From the NCBI RefSeq assembly GCF_949987535.1, contig NC_080067.1, positions 56,106,405-56,170,404 on the forward strand: DNA of 64,000 bases, in the 5' to 3' direction. Position 1 is the first letter of the stretch. Each line of letters starts with the position of its first letter. Below, piece after piece: positions 34,601-45,672 of this stretch. This DNA is from Balaenoptera acutorostrata (taxonomy: Eukaryota > Chordata > Mammalia > Artiodactyla > Balaenopteridae). Under the pieces are notes generated by a model. The model worked only from the letters and a program-made list of their open reading frames with translations. It was not told the origin of the DNA and ran no database searches. The position numbers were made by a program, and so were the translations under genes.

Positions 34601-35084
34601 TGGTTATAGTAGAAGCTGTGCTGTGCCACCCAGGTCTCCCTTCAGGAAGAGACACTCATTCCCTCAGCTGCCATGAATGTTGGATGCTGAGGGTTCACAG
34701 CTGAGTCCTCCCTAGGAACTGCTCCTGATAGGAGGAAGCTGCCTTGCCCAAGGTTACCCTCCTCTCTGGGGGCAGCCTGCATCCGATAATGACTTCATGC
34801 AGTGGTACAGATCTCTCTTGCCTCAACTGGAACAGTTGTGAGGGTTCAGCTCCAGAGCTCACTGTAGGATCAGCTGAGGCCTCTGTTGTAACTGCATCAA
34901 CAGTTCAGCATCTTCCACTTTTCAATGTTGCTTCCTTCAACCTCAGCCATCACAGATACTGGTCCCATATATACTCCCCAATAAATCTCCTCATGTAAAT
35001 CTCAGAGTCTCAGAGTGAGCAAGGGGAAAACGGCATTTGGATTTTATTCCAAGTACAGTTGTCAAATAGGTACTTAATACGTCA
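34601..35084. other. unique sequence, nothing supported
   Basis: No repeat is recognised. The ORF at 34744-34998 (plus) has no known domain. Confidence 0.35.
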
Positions 35085-35455
35085 TTCTGGAGTTCAGGGA
35101 AGAAGTGAAGCAGAGGCTATGAATTTGGGAGTTGTCAGGGTAGCTAAAATAAAAATCACCCGGGGATAAGTGAAAATAGAGAATAAAAGAGGTAGTAGGG
35201 TGGATTTTGGAGCCCTCCAATATTTACGGATCAGGAGGGATGGAAAGAAACAGCGAAGAAAATTGAAAAGAAGCAGCCATTATGATAGCAGGACCATGGA
35301 ATGGTGTCCTGGTAACCAAGAGGGAACAATGCTTCAAGGAGGAGGGAATGATCAACTGGGTCAAGTGCTACAGACAGATCTAACTGATGAAAACTGAATT
35401 GATGATTAGTTTTCGCAGCATAGAGGTCATTGATTGTAGTTTCAGTGGAATGGTG
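35085..35455 (-). repeat. L2 LINE internal fragment (RT region)
   Basis: The sequence 'gctatgaatttgggagttgt', then 'gtcctggtaaccaagagg' and 'aggagggaatgatcaactgg', corresponds to the same internal region as 28150-28450 of the long L2 (both carry the 'gggaatgatcaactg.gtcaa.tgct' type block). It shows about one third of a kilobase of L2 RT-coding sequence, fully decayed. Confidence 0.72.
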
Positions 35456-35539
35456 GGAACAAGAGTATAATTTATTGAATGAGTATAATATATGTCAAGA
35501 TTTATTAAATGCCTATTATATTAACAGGATATATCTGTA

Positions 35540-35640
35540 CTTCTGTATTTGAGAAGGTCGGTGAACTGTATTCCCAGTGGCTAGAGCAGTGCCTGGCACA
35601 TGTTATATGCTGAATGCATATTTTATGAATGATGAATTAC
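35540..35640 (+). repeat. L2/MIR-type 3' end
   Basis: The segment 'ctgtattcccagtggctaga' followed by 'gcagtgcctggcacatgtta' is a shared end motif of L2 3' tails. It is short and old. Confidence 0.6.
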
Positions 35641-35929
35641 GTGCTGCCATTTTTGGTGAGTACACACCATCACTGATCTAATGGTATACAATTTTAAGCA
35701 TAAAAGGAGATTATAATTTTTCCTCTTAATTCAACTACCCCTTTTTACGATCGTGCAAGCCATGGACTAAGGTGGGAACAGAATTCAAACCTCCAAAGTT
35801 AAGTTCTTCATTTTATCTACTACAACATCCTGGCATATGAAACATTTGCTTTATGTAACTCTGTGAACCTAAAATCACCTTCAGTTCAAAGTTGAGAAAA
35901 ATCAAAACATTTTTTCAGAATGTTCAAAT

Positions 35930-37039
35930 TTGTTTTAACATCTTTATTGGAGTATAATTGCTTTACAATGGTGTATTAGTTTCTGCTTTATAACAAAGTG
36001 AATCAGCTATACATATACATATATCCCCATATCTCCTCCCTCTTGCGTCTCCCTCCCACGCTCCCTATCCCACCCCTCTAGGTGGTCACAGAGCACTAAG
36101 CTGATCTCCCTGTGCTATGCGGTTGCTTCCCACTAGCTATCTAGTTTACATTTGGTAGTGTATATATGTCCATGCCGCTCTCTCACTTCGTCCCAGTTTA
36201 CCCTTCCCCCTCCCTTTGTCCTCAAGTCCATTCTCTGTCTGTGTCTTTATTCCTGTCCTGCCCCTAGGTTCTTCAGAACCTTTTCTTTTTTTTTTTAGAT
36301 TCCATATATATGTGTTAGCATATGGTATTTGTTTCTCTCTTTCTGACTTACTTCACTCTGTAGGACAGTCTCTAGGTCCATCCACCTCACTACAAATAAC
36401 TCAATTTCGTTGCTTTTTATGGCTGAGTAATATTCCATTGTATATATGTGCCACATCTTTTTTTTTTTTTTAATTTATTTATTTGTGACTGTGTTGGGTC
36501 TTCGTTTCTGCGCGAGGGCTTTCTCTAGTTGTGGCAAGCAGGGGCCACTCTTCATCGTGGTGCACGGGCCTCTCACTGTCGTGGCCTCTCTTGTTGCGGA
36601 GCACAGGCTCCAGACGCGCAGGCTCAGTAATTGTGGCTCACGGGCCCAGTTGCTCCGCAGCATGTGGGATCTTCCCAGACCAGGGCTCGAACCCGTGTCC
36701 TCTGCATTGGCAGGCAGATTCTCAACCACTGCGCCACCAGGGAAGCCCGCACATCTTCTTTATCCATTCATCTGTCGTTGGACACTTAGGTTGCTTCTGT
36801 GTCCTGGCTATTGTAAATAGAGCTGCAGTGAACATTGTGGTACATGACTCTTTTTGAATTATGGTTTTCTCAGGGTATATGCCCAGTAGTGGGATTGCTG
36901 GGTCGTATGGTAGTTCTATTTTTAGTTTTTTGAGGAACCTCCATACTGTTCTCCGTAGAGGCTGTATCAATTTACATTCCCACCAACAGTGCAAGAAGGT
37001 TCCCTTTTCTCCACACCCTCTCCAGCATTTATTGTTTGT
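35930..37039 (-). mobile_element. 5'-truncated L1 with a nested SINE
   Basis: The insertion is bounded by agaatgttcaaat at 35917-35929 and 37040-37052 (13 bp). Its 3' end starts 'tttaacatctttattggagt' and it reaches into the end of ORF2. The minus strand encodes [20 protein letters not shown] and [20 protein letters not shown] (about 36830-36990). At 36460-36749 a CHR SINE interrupts it and supplies foreign residues to the ORF at 36722-36994. Relative to the L1 at 9536 the sequence is close, so it belongs to the young L1 layer of the window. Confidence 0.94.
36460..36749 (-). mobile_element. CHR SINE nested in L1, young subtype
   Basis: It is an inverted SINE with 'gactgtgttgggtcttcgtt' next to the T/A tail and ending with the head 'caccagggaagcc'. 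The TSD is cacatctt at 36452-36459 and 36750-36757. It belongs to the same compact subtype as the element at 43226 (tctgcgcgagggctttctct, 'gggatcttcccagacc'). It is later than the L1 that it splits. Confidence 0.93.
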
Positions 37040-37052
37040 AGAATGTTCAAAT

Positions 37053-37139
37053 ATTTATTCACCCAATCCCTCAAAGAGATCTCTTAATGCTTCTGAATAG
37101 ATTAAATTGTATGAAACTTTCTAATTAAAAGTGTGCTTT
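37053..37139. other. short unique spacer
   Basis: No features are recognised. Confidence 0.35.
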
Positions 37140-37320
37140 TTAGCAGCAAGGTTCTACTGCATGACACAGAGAACTATGTTCAATATCCTATGATAAACCA
37201 TAATGGAAAAGAATATTTTAAAAAATATATATATATGTATAACTGAATCACTTTGCTCTACAACAGTAATTAACACAACATTGTAAATCAAATATACCTC
37301 AATAAAAAAGTAAATTAAAG
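37140..37320 (+). mobile_element. L1 3'-end fragment, older subfamily
   Basis: The sense 3' end reads 'atgacacagagaactatgtt', 'caatatcctatgataaacca', 'tgtataactgaatcactttg' and 'aacacaacattgtaaatcaa', then an A-rich tail. It is the same subfamily as the inverted copy at 19103. No clear TSD was found. Confidence 0.85.
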
Positions 37321-37504
37321 AAATAGTTTACTTTTTAATTCTGTGTTTTCATTGGTAAAATACTAAGGAGTCTACATTGTGCTAAAAGTTTCCATTTTAC
37401 TTAGAAAAGTAACTCTTTGAAATACAACAGTATGGGATTTAGGGCTTATTCTCCTCATCCCAAGCAAAAAGTTTCCTTGCTTGATTCTTTTCAGTTAAAT
37501 CTTT

Positions 37505-37692
37505 TTTATTTATTTATTTTTTATACAGCAAGTTCTTATTAGTTATCTATTTTATACACATCAGCGTGTACATGTCAATCCCAATCTCCCAATTCATCCC
37601 ACCACCACCACCACCCCCCTGCTACTTTCCCCCCTTAGTGTCCATATGTTTGTTCTCTACATCTGTGTCTCTATTTCTACCCTGCAAACCGG
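37505..37692 (-). mobile_element. L1 3'-UTR fragment, 188 bp
   Basis: A T-rich start leads into 'acagcaagttcttattagtt' and 'atgtcaatcccaatctccca'. A perfect 15-bp TSD, ttcagttaaatcttt, occupies 37490-37504 and 37693-37707. A CCA-rich patch lies inside (37600-37615). Confidence 0.92.
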
Positions 37693-37707
37693 TTCAGTTA
37701 AATCTTT

Positions 37708-38366
37708 AATAGAGCAATAAAGCATAAACCTTATCATTTGAACAAACTTTAAAGCTCTTTTGTGTACATGGTGATTCTCTTGAAGAATGATTTTGGATGA
37801 TGCAATTTGAACTGAGATAAATGTATGTTGTACTAGTCACTTGTACTCCAAAGAGTCTAGTTTATTTTCAAATAATCTAAGTATTTAACATCAAAAACCA
37901 GACAGTAAAAAAATGCAATATTGTGAAATTTTCTAATTTATTTTATAGAGAGAGATTTTGAATGTTGTACTCATAAAAATACTAGTTGTGGCTAATATCA
38001 CTGAACCAGCCTTGGCAGAAACTTCAAAAAGCAACTGTCAAGTGCAGAAAAATAGAGATTAGATTAATAAAATTTTATTCTGGTAAGTTTTACTAATCAA
38101 TGCTGCTGATGCTGATGCCAAAATCAAAAGTGTAATTTACTTGTCTCATTGGCTAATGTGTTATAATATCTTTTTCTGGAAGTGTCAGATAGTCTAAGAG
38201 AAAACAGAAAATGTCAGCTGTATTCAGTTTGGTCATGGAGACAATGAGCAAGCATGATGTAAGCCTATTTATTTTAGGTCTACCCAGGCCAAGTTAAAGA
38301 GAAAGGAAGCCATTATGTAGATCATTCGGCCTTCAAAACTTGCTATGGAACAAAAACAGGGTTTTT
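37708..38366. other. unique sequence, no gene seen
   Basis: No repeats or coding evidence were recognised. Confidence 0.4.
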
Positions 38367-38543
38367 ATTTTATTTTATTTTATTTATTTTTATTTTTGGC
38401 TGCGTTGGGTCTTTGTTGCTGTGCACGGGCTTTCTCTAGTTGCGGTGAGCGGGGGCTACTCTGCGTTGCAGTGCGTGGGCTACTCATTGCCGTGGCTTCT
38501 CTTGTTGTGGAGCACGGGCTATAGGTGCGCGGGCTTCAGTAGT
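38367..38543 (-). mobile_element. CHR SINE, 5'-truncated
   Basis: It is the inverted 3' half of a CHR SINE (ggctgcgttgggtctttgtt ... gggctataggtgcgcgggct). The tRNA-derived head with both promoter boxes is missing. A 14-bp TSD, aaaacagggttttt, lies at 38353-38366 and 38544-38557, which proves it was truncated at insertion, not by later deletion. Confidence 0.93.
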
Positions 38544-38855
38544 AAAACAGGGTTTTTTAAATGATTCAGTGTACTTCAACAAAGTTTATCTCAAATAATA
38601 AAAAAAGATTCATTTGCACCCACTCAATGTAATAATTGAATTAGGCAAAGATGCAAAATCCACTGGATTAAAGGTAGCTGGAAAACAAGACATTCATTTG
38701 GCTTCAAAGATGCATCCTACATATTACTTATTAATTACAATGGGAAACGGTACTTTTATAATGGAAAGATGCTGTAGACACACACATACATGTTTATACA
38801 CATATATGTATAAATACATAACTTAAAAATTTACATACTTCTCTACAACTTGCTT

Positions 38856-39182
38856 TTCTTTTTCTTTCTTTTTTTTTGAGGTAAAATTGACATATAACGT
38901 TGAATTAGTTTTAGGTGTACAACATAATGATGAGATATTTATATATATTGTGCAATGATCACCAAAACAAGTCTAGTTAACATGTCATAGTACATAGTTA
39001 CAAAATTTTTTTCTTGTGATGAGAACTTTTAAGATCTACTCTTTTAGCAACTTTCAAATATGCAGTACAGTATTAACTATAGTGGCCATGCTGTAGATTA
39101 CATCCCCATGACTTGTTTTATAACTGGAAGTTTGACATTTTGACCCCTTTCACCAATTTTTCCCACCCCCTTCCCCCCTCTT
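38856..39182 (-). mobile_element. L1 3'-end fragment (L1MA/MB-like)
   Basis: After a T-rich tract the sequence is 'gaggtaaaattgacatataa', 'gaattagttttaggtgtaca', 'tgatcaccaaaacaagtcta' and 'gttaacatgtcatagtacat'. The flanks repeat caacttgctt at 38846-38855 and 39183-39192. It has only 3' UTR sequence. Confidence 0.85.
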
Positions 39183-39192
39183 CAACTTGCTT

Positions 39193-40062
39193 CTCTCAGG
39201 CAGTAGTACCTGGTAGAATTTCCAAATCCACTAGTATTGCTCTTAATTTGCTGTCTCTAACTCTTTCAATGACTGGAAAACATTCCATGGTTGTGGATGT
39301 AGTGTGACTTATTGAACCAATTCCTCCTTCAAGGTGCATTTACTTTCTCACCCCCAATTTGCCACCTCTATACTCAGTGCTATAAAATAAACATACTTGT
39401 GCATATATCAAATGGCTGGTCCTTTTTATCAATGAAATTAATATCTAAGAGCAGATAAAAAGTTTTATCTGTATTAATACATATTACCAAATTACTTTTC
39501 AAATGAGATAACAGTTCACAGTATTTCCACAAGAAATATATGAGATTATTATTCTTCCTCAATCTTATTCCCACCAACAGTAGGTATTATTGCTCTGTAA
39601 TTTTCCGACTTTGATGGAGTAGAAAGAGATACTTCATCAGGGCTTTAATTTGCATTCTCTCATCATGCTTCAGTTTATGCATTTTAAATCTATATTTATT
39701 ATTTGTCTTTGCTCTTCATATTCTTTGCTAATTTTTCTACAGGATTTTTTTTGCATTTCATTAATATCTAAGATTACCTTGTATTACTAGAAATTTTCAT
39801 GGTTTGTCATCTGCTGAAATTTTTCTTTAAATATGTTATTTTCTCAGTTGATCTTACTTATGGCATCTTTGGCCATACAAGTTTTAAAATGTTATACATA
39901 AATATATGTCTCTATATAGAAATACACCTTAAGATTTTCCATCTTAGTTAAGAATGCCTCCCACACCCATAAAGGGAAAAAATTATTTACCAGTTTTCTT
40001 TGTATATGTTCTTTGCTTTCCTTATCCAATTTATTTCTAATTTTTTATATTTCAGTTTTTAA
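39193..40062 (-). mobile_element. probable very old L1 (L1M/HAL1-like), 3' region
   Basis: Pieces such as 'cttattcccaccaacagtag', 'ggctttaatttgcattctct' and 'cttcatattctttgctaatt' match the inverted end of an L1 ORF2 and the start of its 3' UTR, but the rest is heavily decayed. The 38856-39182 L1 is inserted into or beside it. Confidence 0.55.
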
Positions 40063-40395
40063 TTTTTTAGTAGTTTTATTGAGGTATAACATACATACCA
40101 TAAAATATCCCAATGTAAATGTACAATTTAATGTTTTCAATGAATTTATATAGTTGTGCATCCATCACCACAAAATTTGATTTTAGAACTTTTCCGTCAT
40201 GCCAAAATGTTTCCCTATGGCTGTTTAGTCAGTTCTTTCTCCCATCTCAGTCCCTGGCAACCACTGATCTGATTTCTGACTATAGATTTGCCTTTTCTGA
40301 AAAATTCGTATCAATGAAATCGTATGTAAATGGAATCCTATAATGTGTAGCCTTTGGTTTCTAGCCTTATTTTCTTAGCTTAATGTTTTTGAGGT

Positions 40396-40862
40396 TGTAT
40401 TAGTTTCCTGAGGTAATAACAAATTACCACAAAATGGGTAGCTTAAAACAACAGAAATTTATTGCCTCACAGTTCTGGGAGCCAGAGTCCAAAATCATGG
40501 TGTTGGCAGTGCTACATATTCCCCTTGAAGGCTCTAGAGGGGAATCTAGCTTACTTCTTCCAACTTCTGGTGGCTGTCAGCATTCCTTGGCATTCTTGGC
40601 TTACGATCACATCACTGCAATCTCTGCCTCCGTATTTACACAGCCTTTTGTGTGTGTCTTTGTTTTTTCCTCTTCTGTCTCTCAGATCTCCTTCTACCCT
40701 TTCTATAAGGACAGTTGTCATAGAATTTAGGACCCACCTGAATAAATCAGGATGATCTCCTCATCTCAAGATTCTTAACTGAATTACAGATGTAAAGACC
40801 CTTTTTGGCTCCAGAAATAAAGACATGAACAATCTTTTGGGGCCACCATTCAATCCAGAACA
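40396..40862 (-). mobile_element. MLT1 (MaLR) solo LTR with intact TSD
   Basis: A 467-bp LTR runs from tgtattagtttcctgaggta to ...tccagaaca, with an exact 5-bp TSD, gaggt, at 40391-40395 and 40863-40867. It contains 'agcttaaaacaacagaaatt' and 'gcattccttggcattcttgg'. The host L1M reads through correctly when the LTR is removed. It has no internal retroviral genes. It is the same LTR family as the split copy at 9160, in the same orientation. Confidence 0.94.
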
Positions 40863-41256
40863 GAGGTTCATCCATGGTGTAGCATGTATCAGTGCTTCAT
40901 TTCTTTTTATTGCCAAATAACATCCCACTGTATGGATATATCACATTTTTTTATCCACTCTTCAGCAGATGGATATTTGTGTTGTTTCTACTTTTTGGCT
41001 ATTGTGAACAATGCTGCTATGAACATTCACATGCAAGTTTTTTTGTGTGAACATATTTTCAGTTCTCTTCGGTGTTTATCTAAGAGTAGAATTGCCATCA
41101 TATAGTTATTCTGTGTTTAACCATTTTTAGATACTACCAAACTGTTTTCAAAGTGACTGTACCATTTTACACACCCATCAGCAATGTATGAAGGTTCGTT
41201 TCTCCATAACCTCTCCAACATTTGTTATCAGCTGTCTTTTTTATTACAGTCATTTT

Positions 41257-41596
41257 TTTAAAGATTTATTTATTACTTATTTATTTATTTATTTTTATTT
41301 TTGGCCGTGTCAGGTCTTAGTTGTGGCACGTGGGATCTTCACTGAGGCACGCAGGATCTTTCGTTGTGGCACGTGGGCTTCTCTCTAGTTGTGGCGTGCA
41401 GGTTTTCTCTTCTCTAGTTGTGTGCAGACTGGGCGGGTGGGCTCTGTAGTTTGCGGCACGCAAGCTCAGTAGTTATGGCACGCAAGCTTAGTTGCCGTGC
41501 GGCATGTGGGATCTTAGTCCCCTGACCAGGGATCGAACCCGTGTCCTCTGCATTGCAAGGCGGATTCTTTACCACTGGACCACCAGGGAAATCCCA
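41257..41596 (-). mobile_element. CHR SINE nested in L1M
   Basis: The inverted SINE starts with a T/A tail and 'ggccgtgtcaggtcttagtt' and ends with 'ggaccaccagggaaatccc'. A 14-bp TSD, attacagtcatttt, is present at 41243-41256 and 41597-41610. The 'gtcaggtcttagttgtggca' subtype equals that at 6236. Confidence 0.94.
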
Positions 41597-41749
41597 ATTA
41601 CAGTCATTTTAGTGGGCCCTAAAGTGGTTTTTGTGGTTTTAATTTGTGTATTAACTAGCTCTATCCACTTAGAGAGCCCAGGAGCAGTGATATCTCAATA
41701 GCAACGAGCACACCTAGTACCCAGATCTTGGTTTCTAAATACATTTTCT

Positions 41750-42715
41750 TTTAAGGTGAATCAAGCCTTCTTCTGGAAATGGCTGATTTCAAGGCCAAGG
41801 CAGGGAAAGTAAAAGATAAGCCTGGAACATCTTGCTGTGACAGAAAGTAAGGTCATGATCACAGAAAGGTGGGGATCTACCGAAAGACATAGAAACAAGC
41901 TTTAGATGCGCCCACTGGCCAAAACATGGAAAAATTTGATCATCAAAATAAATAATAATAGTAAAGGATTGATACCTATTGAATAAAAATGGAATGCTTT
42001 AGTCCATACTGATATAAATAAATAAATAAATAAAAAGAAAGTTTTTCCTTATGGTAGAATGCCAACCAACAAATGTAGAAGAAATTATGGAATTGGAAAT
42101 TCTCCGTTTAACAACCAGCATAGCAATAAACAATTTAGGCAAAAGCACGGCAAGAAACTAGGGAGTGAAGGTTGGACGGGGGACAGGATATTTACTAGTG
42201 TCAAAGTATCTTCCCACAAAAATACTTATTAATTACAAAGGGAATAAGAGAGACTTTATAGTGGAGACATCTGGGCAATGCCACCTTACGCTAGTGAGCG
42301 AACTACCAGGCATGGGGCAAATCAACTTCAAGTGCCCCTCAAGGGGATGCAACATCACACATTGTTCTATGAATATGTGGTTCCTGCCCAATACACATAA
42401 TCTTCATGTTATTGTGAAGACACATCAGACAAGCACAAACTGGGGGAGTCTACAAAATAACTGGCCTGTGATCTTTTGAAATATTAAGGTCATGAGAGTC
42501 AAGGGAGGGCTGAGGACCTGTTCCCAGAGACTAGACAAAGCTAGTTGCAACACATGATCCTGGATGGATCCCTTTCCTAAAGAATGTTACTGGGAGAGTT
42601 GGCAAAACTTGAAAAATGTCTCTGGGTAAAGGGTACAATGAGAGTTCTTTGTACTGTTCTTGTACTGTTCTGTGAGTTTGACATGATTTCAAATGACAAA
42701 GTATAAAAATTATGT
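41750..42715 (+). mobile_element. L1M 3' UTR relic, sense strand
   Basis: Plus-strand L1M 3' UTR features are 'atggtagaatgccaaccaac', 'cacatcagacaagcacaaac', 'ataactggcctgtgatcttt' and, at the end, 'gagttctttgtactgttctt'. The stretch is noncoding. A (TAAA)n patch at 42015-42036 interrupts it. It lies head-on against the neighbouring inverted L1M copies. Confidence 0.7.
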
Positions 42716-43225
42716 TGTTAGAGTTCCTGAGAGTGTACTATTGGAATAAACCCTATTCGGTCACATGGATTACTATTTGACATTCTCTTTGTTGGGTTTT
42801 GGTATTAAAATTCTCCTGGTTTCATCAAATGAATTGGGGTGCTTCCTATTTTTTTCTAAGATCTTGCAATTATTTACTTTGAGTTTTGTTAGACTTCAGA
42901 TATGAAGACATTTGATCCTGCTGCCTTTGTAAATGCTAGATCTTAAATCACTTAAAAAAAAAACGCTTATATAGTGGTTTATTCAAGTTTCCTGTCTTTA
43001 CTTGGATTGTTATACATATTGTTTGCTAGGAAATCATGTAGGTTTCAAATTTCAAATTTATTATAGAGTTGCACATAATGTTTTATTTCTTTTGTTCTCT
43101 TTGGTATTTGTCTTTATGTACTCTTTCTCATTCACAATCTTGTATGTTTTTTACTCTCCCTCTTTTCCTTAATCTCAAATAAAAATGGTTTCTCTTTTTG
43201 TGTGTTACTCAAATGAAGTGATTTT

Positions 43226-43526
43226 CTTTTTTTTTTTTTTAATTAATTAATTTATTTATTTTTGGCTGCGTTGGGTCTTCGTTTCTGTGCGAGGGCTTCC
43301 TCCAGCTGCGGCGAGCGGGGGCCACTCCTCATCGCGGTGCGCGGGCCTCCCACCATCGCGGCCTCTCTTGTTGCGGAGCACAGGCTCCAGACGCGCAGGC
43401 TCAGTAATTGTGGCTCACGGGCCCCGCTGCTCCGCGGCATGTGGGATCCTCCCAGACCAGGGCTCGAACCCGTGTCCCCTGCATTGGCAGGCAGACTCTC
43501 AACCACTGCGCCACCAGGGAAGCCCC
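43226..43526 (-). mobile_element. CHR SINE, young GC-rich subtype
   Basis: The inverted SINE is unusually CpG-rich (gcggcgagcgggggccactc, 'cacgggccccgctgctccgc'). It is flanked by a perfect 13-bp TSD, atgaagtgatttt, at 43213-43225 and 43527-43539. The retained CpGs make it the likely youngest SINE in the window. The ORFs across it on both strands (43252-43506 minus; 43262-43606 and 43287-43535 plus) come from the repeat and are not genes. Confidence 0.95.
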
Positions 43527-44062
43527 ATGAAGTGATTTTTGAGCTTTTTATTTTTTATACTATTTTTGTTTTCTATTTCTTTAGTTTCAGGTTTTCCCTC
43601 TCTTAATTCCCCCTTCTTAGTTTTTTAGTTGTTGTTCTAATTTTTGTAAGTGATTATAGAGCTTCTATATTTTAATATCTTTATTCCTTAATAACAAAGA
43701 ATTTAAGGTTATAATTTTTTTCTGTGAATGTGGCTTTTACCAAATGCCATAAGTTTTAGTAGGAAATGTTATTTTCATTGCTTTCTAGATAATTTTAATT
43801 TTTTCATTGCTTTTTTTGACAGTTTTTAACATTTCTTTAAATTCAGGGAATATATAGATATATACTTCTTGATTTCAATGTAGTTGAAGTTTTTGTATCC
43901 TTTTTATTTATTTTTAAATTTAGTGGGTTATGATCAGGAAATCATAATGAGGACTTCTTTAAGGAAAAGCACATAAGTAACTTTTAGAAGTCTTCCATGG
44001 AATATATAAAAAAAAAAAAGGAATTTCTTTGAGGAACTTAAAGTTCTCTCTAAATCTTAATA

Positions 44063-44661
44063 CAGCTGGTTCTCATTATTCACAGTAGTTATGTCCTATA
44101 AAGACACTGTGAAGTCTGAACCTTTGTTCCTGTGGGAGATACAGGGCTAGATTCCTGTGAACCTCTGGTTGCAACATCTTTGTCAACTGGTCAATACATA
44201 ACCTTCCTTATGTGTTTCTGTTTAAAGACTCCTTATTTAATGTGTACTGGTGACTCATTAACATTGATTCCACAGCCAATATCACAGAAGCTCATGCCTA
44301 GGTGAAGTTTATCTACCATATGTATCGCCTCTGCAAGGCATATCACAGCCTTCTTGCATGTAGGACCCTAGACGGCACTTCGGCACTTGGGGCACCAATC
44401 TAAACGGTGAAGTCACCAACAAAAAGCACCCAAATGCCCAAATTCTGATACGAAATAGACTGGGAAGAGGACACTTCTATAATATGAGAGTTGAAATAAG
44501 AAGGCAGAGTGTCACCTTATTTGACCTCAAATTTTTCACCGCTCTGCACGTGTCTGTGAGGGATGGAAAAGTTCTGTAAATATTGATCTGGGGGTTACAA
44601 ACACATTTTCATAAGGGGGCAAATTCACAAATTCCGAATTTACAAATAATGAGGATGACTG
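44063..44661. mobile_element. Tc1/mariner-type (Tigger-like) nonautonomous DNA transposon, 599 bp
   Basis: Both ends form inverted repeats that start CAG: cagctggttctcattattca at the left, and the right end reads cagtcatcctcattatttgt on the other strand. The flanking TA dinucleotides at 44061-44062 and 44662-44663 are the expected target duplication. The interior ('gttcctgtgggagatacagg', 'ctcatgcctaggtgaagttt') contains no transposase ORF. The exact family name is not certain. Confidence 0.8.
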
Positions 44662-45040
44662 TATCCATATAAAACAAGCTTTGTGATTGTATTATTTAAT
44701 TCCTCTATGTCTTTTTCTATCTGTCTTTCTACCTATCTATCAGAATTGACCAATTCTGATATTCAAGTCCTTTACTATAATATTTTATTTAACAGTTGAG
44801 TTTCTAATAATTTAAAAAATTTGTTTAGCTTCTATGTTGTTTCATGTATAAAATCTTAGGACTGTTTTATTTTCTTCATAAATTATGCTTTTTATCATTA
44901 CAAAGTGTCCCTCTTTTTTCTGTTTAGAGATTTGAAACTCAAATTCCATGTTCCATGGTATTAGTAACACCACGCCTGCTTTAAGATTTTGCTCTTTGTT
45001 TACATTTCATTAATTGTTACTTGTCCTTTCCCAGCTGTCA

Positions 45041-45672
45041 TAAAATCAGGCAGATATTTCCCTAGTATTTCATGAAAAGAAGACACCAACTTTTCCCCAA
45101 ATGAGAATTTCCATTACTCCACTATCGCTCTTCACCCATTATATTCAACTTGAAGAAGACTTCAGTTGCAATTTCCTCCTTACTCTCCTCCCAAGAGATG
45201 AAGCCTTTGGAATATTTTTGCTTCCTTCTTTCTCATGCCCCTCCTCACCACAATTCTTTAGTTTTCCTGAGGTGGTTTAGTTCTTTAAATTCCAGATTAT
45301 TATTAGAAGTTTCCTTCTTAGTACACTTCTCTATTTCTAGAATCTTTATTTAGTTACATATTCCCCGTCTATCATTGTTCACCTATTTTTAATTAAATAT
45401 CACAAGTCTGTTGCTCACTATGGCTTTCTCTCTTCTTCAAGTCTCTGTTTTGTTAGTTTGTTTGTTTTTAATTAATAAAGTCTTTTTCCCAGATGAGTAA
45501 TGAGATGTGTGACCTCTCTGAATGCTTATGTATCTGTAAACACCTTTCTTGTACCCTAACAGGTGAAATACATTTTTAAGTTGAAAATGTATTCCATTGT
45601 CTTCTAGCTTCCTAGTGTTGCAAAGGAGAATTTCATGACAGTCTAATCTTTTTCCTTTATAAGTAACTTACA
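45041..45672 (-). mobile_element. probable continuation of old L1M
   Basis: The right part (cattgtcttctagcttccta near 45597, then 'aggagaatttcatgacagtc') resembles an inverted L1M 5'-region. The middle, 45062-45480, is not recognisable. Called with caution, from context on both sides. Confidence 0.4.

Larger units (their letters stand above)
40063..41690 (-). mobile_element. old L1M 3' end carrying two later insertions
   Basis: The inverted L1M begins 'agttttattgaggtataaca' and continues 'gtgcatccatcaccacaaaa'. After an MLT1 LTR it resumes at 40868 ('ttcatccatggtgtagcatg') and 'ggctattgtgaacaatgctg'. After a SINE it resumes at 41611 ('agtgggccctaaagtggttt'). Sequence continuity across both insertions shows one original element. 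No ORF survives. Confidence 0.85.
42780..45040 (-). mobile_element. old L1M ORF2 relic with nested SINE and Tigger-like element
   Basis: The inverted L1M ORF2 runs through 'gtaggtttcaaatttcaaat' (near 43038), 'gtgggttatgatcaggaaat' and, after 44662, 'attcaagtcctttactataa' and 'tgtccctcttttttctgttt'. All reading frames are destroyed. A CHR SINE (43226-43526) and a DNA transposon (44063-44661) sit within it. The order of segments shows they derive from one element. Confidence 0.72.

Noticed and set aside
43252..43606. Several ORFs of 80-114 codons on both strands
   Set aside because: All are translations of a CHR SINE, matching those at 36446-36857.
44063..44661. Possible retroviral LTR
   Set aside because: Ends are CAG inverted repeats with TA duplication, not TG...CA with a 4-6 bp TSD.
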